The notes under the pieces are model-generated. The model did not search any database, was not told the DNA's origin, and was given only the letters and a program-made list of their open reading frames with translations. Positions 48,288 through 52,964 of a stretch of DNA of 52,964 nt are shown piece by piece. The position numbers were made by a program, and so were the translations under genes. Position 1 is the stretch's first letter, and each line of letters starts with the position of its first letter. Source of the DNA: Pseudomonas fluorescens (GTDB lineage Bacteria; Pseudomonadota; Gammaproteobacteria; Pseudomonadales; Pseudomonadaceae); assembly GCF_902497625.1 (NCBI RefSeq), contig NZ_CABVGX010000039.1:1-52964 (forward strand), given 5' to 3'.

Positions 48288-50062
48288 GTGAGAACTTCAT
48301 GGCCAGTGTTGCCATCACTAAACTGCAAAGCCGCCAGTCGCGCATACAACGCATTGCTCGCAATCAACTCCTGATGCGTACCGACCGCCACCAGTTTGCC
48401 CTGGTCCATCACGACGATGCGATCGGCGTTTTTTACCGTGGCCAAGCGGTGGGCGATGACCAGAGTGGTGCGGTTTTTCATCAGGCTGGGCAGCGCTTGC
48501 TGGATCAGGTGTTCGCTTTGCGCATCGAGGGCGCTGGTGGCTTCGTCGAGCAGCAGGATCGGCGCATCGACCAGCAGCGCGCGGGCGATGGCCAGGCGTT
48601 GGCGCTGGCCACCGGACAAACCGAGGCCGGCGTCGCCGAGGTGGGTCTGGTAACCGTTGGGCATTTGCTCGATGAAATCGTGGGCGTAAGCGATTTTCGC
48701 GGCGTCCTTGATCTGCTCGAGTGTTGCCGTGGGATTGCCGTAGCGGATGTTTTCTTCGATGCTGCCGAAGAACAGCGCCGGGGTTTGCGAGACCAGCGCA
48801 AAGCAACGGCGCAAATCCAGCGGATCGAGCTGCGTCAGGGGTACGCCATCGAGCAGAATGCGGCCGTCTGCGGGATCGTAAAAACGCAGCAGCAAGTCAT
48901 AGACTGTCGATTTACCGGCGCCCGAGGGACCGACCAGAGCAAGCGTTTCACCGGCCCTGATGGTCAGATTCAAGCCATCAACGGCGTAACTTTCCGGTCG
49001 CGAAGGGTAGGAAAAACGCACATCCTGCAGAACCAGATCGCCCTTCACGCGCTCGGGCAGTGTCACCAGCCCGCTAGTCGGCGGCTGAATGATATTTTCC
49101 GAGCGCAGCAATTCGGCGATGCGCTCAGCGGCGCCGGCAGCGCGTTGCAATTCACCGATCACTTCGCTCAGCGTGCCAAACGCGCTGCCGACAATCAGGC
49201 TGTAGAACACGAAGGCCGCCAGCTCGCCTGCGGAAATTCGCCCGGCGATCACGTCCATGCCGCCGACCCACAGCATTACGCCGACCGCGCCGAGCACCAG
49301 GACAATCACCAGCGTGATCAGCCAGGCCCGCTGGAAGATCCGTTTGCGTGCGGTGTTGAACGCTTCTTCTACCGTCGAGGCAAATCGTTGCTGGTCCTGA
49401 GGCTGATGGTTGTAGGCCTGCACGGTCTTGATCTGGCTGAGGGTTTCGGACACATAACTGCCGATGTCGGCAATCCGGTCCTGGCTCAGACGTGAGAGGC
49501 TGCGCACCCGGCGCCCGAATATCAGGATCGGCGCGATCACCAGCGGCAAGGCGACCACGACGATGCTGCTGAGCTTGGGGTTAGTCACGAACAGCAAGAC
49601 AATGCCGCCGATAACCATCAGAAAATTACGCAGAAACATCGACAGCGAAGAACCGATCACCGATTGCAGCAAGGTGGTGTCGGCGGTCAATCGCGACTGG
49701 ATCTCGGAGCTGCGGTTGTCTTCGTAGAAACCCGGGTGCAGGTAGATCAAATGGTTGAAAACCTGACGGCGGATGTCGGCGACCACGCGCTCGCCGATCC
49801 AAGAGACCAGATAGAAGCGCGCAAATGTACCCATCGCCAGACCGACCACCAGAAGCATGAACACGCCGATGGACTGGTTGAGCAGGTGCGGCGACTGGGT
49901 CATGAACCCCTGATCCACCAGCAACTTGATCCCCTGCCCCATGGACAAGGTGATGCCGGCGGTCACGATCAGCGCGAGCAAGGCTCCCACGGCGTGCCAC
50001 TTGTATGGCAGAACGAAGCGACTGGCCAAGCGGATCGCGCGACGGTAACGGGCAGAGAGCAT
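48284..50062 (-). CDS. MsbA-like ABC exporter (fused permease and ATPase)
   Basis: A 592-residue half-transporter that works as a homodimer. Six transmembrane helices occupy the first ~320 residues (e.g. AVGALLALIVTAGITLS, LVIVLVLGAVGVMLWVGG). The ATPase domain has GPSGAGKST, the signature LSGGQRQRLAIARALL, and ILLLDEATSALD. It resembles PA3228-type exporters; substrate unknown (lipid, peptide and drug exporters all share this form). ATG 50062 follows GGAAAAAC; ATG 50083 has no ribosome site. The stop TAG lies within a REP element, so the C-terminal end may have been altered by REP insertion. Confidence 0.9.
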   Translation of the reverse strand: MLSARYRRAIRLASRFVLPYKWHAVGALLALIVTAGITLSMGQGIKLLVDQGFMTQSPHLLNQSIGVFMLLVVGLAMGTFARFYLVSWIGERVVADIRRQVFNHLIYLHPGFYEDNRSSEIQSRLTADTTLLQSVIGSSLSMFLRNFLMVIGGIVLLFVTNPKLSSIVVVALPLVIAPILIFGRRVRSLSRLSQDRIADIGSYVSETLSQIKTVQAYNHQPQDQQRFASTVEEAFNTARKRIFQRAWLITLVIVLVLGAVGVMLWVGGMDVIAGRISAGELAAFVFYSLIVGSAFGTLSEVIGELQRAAGAAERIAELLRSENIIQPPTSGLVTLPERVKGDLVLQDVRFSYPSRPESYAVDGLNLTIRAGETLALVGPSGAGKSTVYDLLLRFYDPADGRILLDGVPLTQLDPLDLRRCFALVSQTPALFFGSIEENIRYGNPTATLEQIKDAAKIAYAHDFIEQMPNGYQTHLGDAGLGLSGGQRQRLAIARALLVDAPILLLDEATSALDAQSEHLIQQALPSLMKNRTTLVIAHRLATVKNADRIVVMDQGKLVAVGTHQELIASNALYARLAALQFSDGNTGHEVLT

Positions 50063-50317
50063 GAAGTTTTTCCGGGATCGCATGGATGGGTCAGTTCGAG
50101 GACTGTATGGGGTGGAACTCTGTAAATCACAATGAGTCAGGTTAATTATGACCGCATTGACTAGGTGCTAGACGCTATCGGTCTAAAATCCGGGTGGCAA
50201 CCGAGCGGCATTTCTGGTGGACTGTACCGGCCGTCGCGCAAAGATCGCAGGGAGATGTCATAGCCCGGTCACCTGACGGTTTTACAGTAAGTACACAACC
50301 TGATGAGGAGACAGGCC

Positions 50318-50497
50318 ATGTCCTTGCAACACAGCAGCAACGACAAGATTGAAGTGATCCGCACGCAGCCAGACCAGTCTCTGGGTTGCTCGATTATTGA
50401 TGAGCAGGGGCGCGAAGTACCGATCACTGAAAGCATGATCCAGGACGCCTGCAGCGAACTGGAAAAGCGATTGGTCAAGCCTGCCGAACAAGAGTGA
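50318..50497 (+). CDS. PA1571-family small protein
   Basis: A 59-residue acidic protein (MSLQHSSNDKIEVIRTQ..., CSIIDEQGREVPITESMI) of the PA1571 type found across Pseudomonas. No function is known. The ribosome site GAGGAGA, 8 bp before ATG 50318, is strong; the in-frame ATG at 50303 falls before it and is rejected. Its own terminator follows 20 bp after the stop, so it is a single-gene unit. It is divergent from the ABC exporter gene. Confidence 0.85.
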   Translation: MSLQHSSNDKIEVIRTQPDQSLGCSIIDEQGREVPITESMIQDACSELEKRLVKPAEQE

Positions 50498-50516
50498 TGT
50501 AGCCACCGTATTTCTG

Positions 50517-50541
50517 ACCCGGCCTGATTGCCGGGTTTTTT
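50517..50541 (+). terminator. Rho-independent terminator of the PA1571-family gene
   Basis: ACCCGGC (50517-50523) with GCCGGGT (50530-50536), followed by TTTTTT. Confidence 0.9.
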
Positions 50542-50639
50542 GTGAGTGTTATTTGAGGGTGCTGCGCACCCTGTCACGGGCAACCGGATCGCCGCACGCA
50601 TGCACAGCTCATGTGCTCACTTCCAGGCAACGCTAATCT

Positions 50640-50670
50640 TGTGGGAGCGTGGCTTGCCCGCGAATGGGCC
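50640..50670. repeat. Single REP arm (family B)
   Basis: TGTGGGAGCGTGGCTTGCCC with GCGAATGGGCC; a lone, slightly diverged family B arm without a partner, just beyond the pdxB stop. Confidence 0.6.
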
Positions 50671-50680
50671 AACACGTTTT

Positions 50681-51823
50681 CTAGACAGCCGCAGCCCCCA
50701 ATGCCGACACAATCTTCAGCAACTCAGCCGACTCCCCCTCAATCCGCACCTGCAGCCCATCAATCTCCCGCCGCGACGGGTACTGTTTGCGCAGAACGTC
50801 GAACGCCGCACGCTGTTCGGTCACGCTGCCCACCAGACTGCGGCGGAAATCCGCATCGTCGCGGCGCGGGTCGTACACACCTCGGCACAACATCGCCAGC
50901 GCCCAGGCAGGATCGGTGCCTGCGTGCAAAGTCACCTGCGACAGCCACGGTTGCGGCAGCAGATCGTTCAAACTGACCGATGCCGGTTGCCCGAGAAAAT
51001 CGCAGTACGCCCGATAAACCTGCGCCGTACCGCGCTGCTTGCCATCCAGGCTGTAACCGGCAATGTGCGGCGTCGCCAGCACGCACAACTCAGCCAGCGC
51101 CACATCGACCTCAGGCTCGCCTTCCCAGACGTCCAGCACCGCTTGCAAATCCTCGCGCTCCAGCAACACCTGGCGCAGTGCAGCGTTATCAACCACCGGC
51201 CCTCGACTGGCGTTGATCAGCCAAGTACCGGATTTGAGTCGATTCAAGCGACTTTTATCAAACAGGTGCCAGGTTGAACCGCTGCCGTGTTTCTTCAGCG
51301 GCGTATGCAGACTGACCACGTCGCACTGCTCAATGATCTGCTCGAGGCTGACATAATCGCCTCCTTCGGCGGCTTCACGTGGCGGATCGCAAACCAGGAC
51401 CTTCCAGCCCAGCCCCTGCAGAACCTTGACCAAGCGACCGCCCACTTCACCGGCGCCAACGACGCCATACGTGCGCGAGGCAAGGTCCACGCCCTCGATT
51501 TCAGCCAGAGTGAGCAAACTGCCCAGTACATAATCGACCACGCCGCGGGCATTGCAACCGGGGGCGCTGGACCAGGTGATGCCGGCCTGTTGAAAATAGT
51601 CGAGGTCCAGATGGTCGGTGCCAATGGTGCACGTGCCGACGAAGCCCACCTTGCTGCCTTCGAGCAAAGCGCGGTTCACGTTGGTCACCGAGCGCACCAG
51701 CAGCACGTCGGCCTGGGCGACGGTCGCGCGGTCGATCGAGCGTCCCGGCACCCGGCGAATTTCGCCGAACCCTTCGAAGAAGGCATCGAGCAGCGGAATA
51801 TTTTCGTCGGCAACTATCAGCAT
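50681..51823 (-). CDS. pdxB: Erythronate-4-phosphate dehydrogenase
   Basis: A 380-residue D-2-hydroxyacid dehydrogenase that oxidises 4-phosphoerythronate in the DXP-dependent route to pyridoxal phosphate. The start MLIVADENIPLLDAFFEGFG is the family start and is preceded by AAAGGAG; a frame extending to 52051 passes through a REP. It has the NAD motif VVGAGEVGGRLVKVL, GTCTIGTDHLD, INASRGPVVDNAAL, and the catalytic ATPHIAGYS His. A C-terminal dimerisation domain specific to PdxB completes it. It is divergent from the MATE exporter gene, with a REP pair between. Confidence 0.96.
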   Translation of the reverse strand: MLIVADENIPLLDAFFEGFGEIRRVPGRSIDRATVAQADVLLVRSVTNVNRALLEGSKVGFVGTCTIGTDHLDLDYFQQAGITWSSAPGCNARGVVDYVLGSLLTLAEIEGVDLASRTYGVVGAGEVGGRLVKVLQGLGWKVLVCDPPREAAEGGDYVSLEQIIEQCDVVSLHTPLKKHGSGSTWHLFDKSRLNRLKSGTWLINASRGPVVDNAALRQVLLEREDLQAVLDVWEGEPEVDVALAELCVLATPHIAGYSLDGKQRGTAQVYRAYCDFLGQPASVSLNDLLPQPWLSQVTLHAGTDPAWALAMLCRGVYDPRRDDADFRRSLVGSVTEQRAAFDVLRKQYPSRREIDGLQVRIEGESAELLKIVSALGAAAV

Positions 51824-51879
51824 GGGCAGGCTCCTTTGGCGGACCGGCAGTGTAGGCGCAGATGACTGTGGTGGGCCAG

Positions 51880-51905
51880 CGGGCATTGGGGGCATTGGGG
51901 GCATT
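51880..51905. repeat. Short tandem repeat of GGGGGCATT units
   Basis: Three near-exact copies of a 9-bp unit (GGGCATTGG, GGGCATTGG, GGGCATTAC) lie just upstream of the pdxB ribosome site and beside the REP pair. The copy number may vary between strains. Confidence 0.7.
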
Positions 51906-51915
51906 ACTCGCACTT

Positions 51916-52037
51916 GTGGCGAGGGGACTTGTCCCCGTTGGGCTGCGAAGCAGCCCTCAGGTGTATCTATTGAAACCGGGTCGCTCGCATGGGAGGGGAC
52001 TGCTTCGCAGCCCGACGGGGACAAGTCCCCTCGCCAC
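51916..52037. repeat. REP pair (family A) between pdxB and the MATE gene
   Basis: GTGGCGAGGGGACTTGTCCC with CGTTGGGCTGCGAAGCAG (51916-51955) and its inverse (about 51993-52037) form a near-perfect inverted pair of about 40 bp arms. Together with the tandem repeat it takes up most of the 333-bp spacer; no gene is seen in it. Confidence 0.9.
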
Positions 52038-52156
52038 AGGGGTCGAGACACGTTCGAAGGTGATTACAAATCGCTAACACAGGTCTTTTCCTGACCGATG
52101 CGTCAAGGCGTAGAATGCGCCGCCTTTGTGCATAAATTTTTCTGGACGCTCTGCCC

Positions 52157-52964
52157 TTGAATTCCGTGACCGAACGCTCTGACGCCGCCCCCCTCACCCG
52201 CCCTGCCCGGGTTCGCCTGGAGCTGAAAAACCTGCTCGGCCTGGCGCTACCGATCATGGTTGCGCAGCTGGCGACGACCGCGATGGGTTTCGTCGACGCA
52301 GTGATGGCCGGCCGAGTCGGGCCGCGCGATCTGGCGGCGGTGGCCCTGGGCAACTCGATCTGGGTGCCGGTATTTCTATTGATGACCGGCACGCTGCTGG
52401 CGACCACGCCGAAAGTCGCCCAGCGCTTCGGTGCCGGCACCCACAGCGAGATTGGTCCGATCGTGCGCCAGGCCCTGTGGCTGGCGCTGGTCGTGGGCGT
52501 GCTGGCGACCGCCATGTTGCTTGGCGCCGAGCCGATTCTGCACATCATGAACGTCGATCCCGAACTGATCGGCCCCTGCATGCAATACCTGCACGGCATC
52601 GCCAGCGGCTTGCCGGCGGTGGCGATTTATCATGTACTGCGCTGCTTCAGTGACGGGCTCGGGCGCACGCGGCCGGCGATGGTCCTTGGCCTGTGCGGGC
52701 TGGCGCTGAATATTCCGCTTAACTACATTTTCATTTATGGCCATTTTGGCGTGCCGGCCATGGGCGGCGTCGGTTGCGGCTGGGCGACGGCCATTGTCAT
52801 GTGGGTGATGGCGCTGGGCATGGCGGGATGGGAACGCTGGGCGCCGGTGTATCAGTCGAGTCAACTGTTCAGCCGTTTCGACTGGCCGCAATGGACGGTG
52901 ATCAAGCGTCTGCTGAGCATTGGTTTGCCCATCGGCATCGCGGTGTTTGCCGAGTCGAGCATCT
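52157..52964 (+). CDS. norM: MATE-family multidrug/sodium antiporter (3' truncated by window edge)
   Basis: The first 269 residues of a membrane exporter, which is normally 450-480 residues. The hydrophobic start ELKNLLGLALPIMVAQLATT and the helix-2 stretch MGFVDAVMAGRVGPRDLAAV with ALGNSIWVPVFLL are typical of the NorM branch. About six transmembrane segments are seen before the edge. The start is TTG 52157 (giving MNSVTERS) or GTG 52166; both have weak ribosome sites, so the choice is uncertain. A TAGAAT at about 52112 could be a -10. Substrate is not deducible; the symbol follows family resemblance. Confidence 0.85.
   Translation, partial: MNSVTERSDAAPLTRPARVRLELKNLLGLALPIMVAQLATTAMGFVDAVMAGRVGPRDLAAVALGNSIWVPVFLLMTGTLLATTPKVAQRFGAGTHSEIGPIVRQALWLALVVGVLATAMLLGAEPILHIMNVDPELIGPCMQYLHGIASGLPAVAIYHVLRCFSDGLGRTRPAMVLGLCGLALNIPLNYIFIYGHFGVPAMGGVGCGWATAIVMWVMALGMAGWERWAPVYQSSQLFSRFDWPQWTVIKRLLSIGLPIGIAVFAESSI

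Noticed and set aside
51824..52051. N-terminal extension of pdxB to 52051
   Set aside because: The extra residues are translated REP sequence, and the AAAGGAG ribosome site supports the start at 51823.
1..52964. CRISPR array, prophage, integrase-tRNA island, toxin-antitoxin or defence system
   Set aside because: Repeats found are REP doublets rather than regularly spaced arrays; no phage, cas, integrase or tRNA sequence was recognised. The only accessory traces are the Fic tail and RAYT.

Overview
This window is chromosomal DNA from a fluorescent Pseudomonas (P. fluorescens group). The proteins read as typical Pseudomonas housekeeping enzymes, the base composition is GC-rich, several Pseudomonas-type REP repeat families sit between genes, and much of the gene order matches what I recall of P. 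aeruginosa PAO1 (blocks equivalent to PA2611-PA2619 and PA2986-PA3020). These parallels come from memory; no database search was run.

Layout. 1-1.7 kb: the end of a YbiB-like glycosyltransferase-fold gene and a glutathionyl-hydroquinone reductase. 1.8-9.6 kb, minus strand: cysG, serS, crcB, rarA, lolA and ftsK. 10-11.8 kb, plus strand: aat and bpt (N-end-rule aminoacyl transferases) and infA. 12-15.3 kb, minus strand: the lipoprotein release transporter lolC-lolD-lolE. 15.4-20.9 kb: a PilZ protein, a glycerophosphodiesterase, sthA, an ApbE-like lipoprotein and an MFS organic-acid transporter. 21-29.7 kb: a long-form GAPDH divergent from the repair operon mfd-csiV-SNF2/SWIM helicase. 29.7-33.7 kb: S-methyl-5'-thioinosine phosphorylase, nagZ, and psrA divergent from lexA-sulA. 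33.7-41.2 kb, minus strand: two small conserved genes, topA, a DUF1653 gene and fadBA. 41.2-47.1 kb: a candidate ncRNA locus, a small membrane protein, a universal stress protein, uup and slt. 47.2-48.3 kb: a decayed accessory patch (Fic remnant plus a frameshifted REP-associated transposase bounded by inverted REPs). 48.3 kb to the end: an MsbA-like ABC exporter, a PA1571-type small protein, pdxB and the start of a MATE exporter.

How it fits together. The content is core physiology: envelope biogenesis and recycling (LolA plus LolCDE, NagZ, Slt), DNA repair and topology (RarA, Mfd, LexA/SulA, TopA, FtsK), fatty-acid oxidation (FadBA) with its likely repressor PsrA in the same window, and redox or cofactor metabolism (SthA, CysG, PdxB). 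The clearest regulatory signals are tandem PsrA-type operators on the psrA promoter with a weaker copy upstream of fadB, two LexA boxes on lexA-sulA, a repeat-rich divergent promoter region between the GAPDH gene and mfd, and a strong TTGACC/TATATA promoter for topA.

I found no CRISPR array, prophage, tRNA, rRNA or defence island. The least explained stretches are the orphan-terminator region near 41.5-41.7 kb, the gap-mfd spacer, and the REP/RAYT patch.
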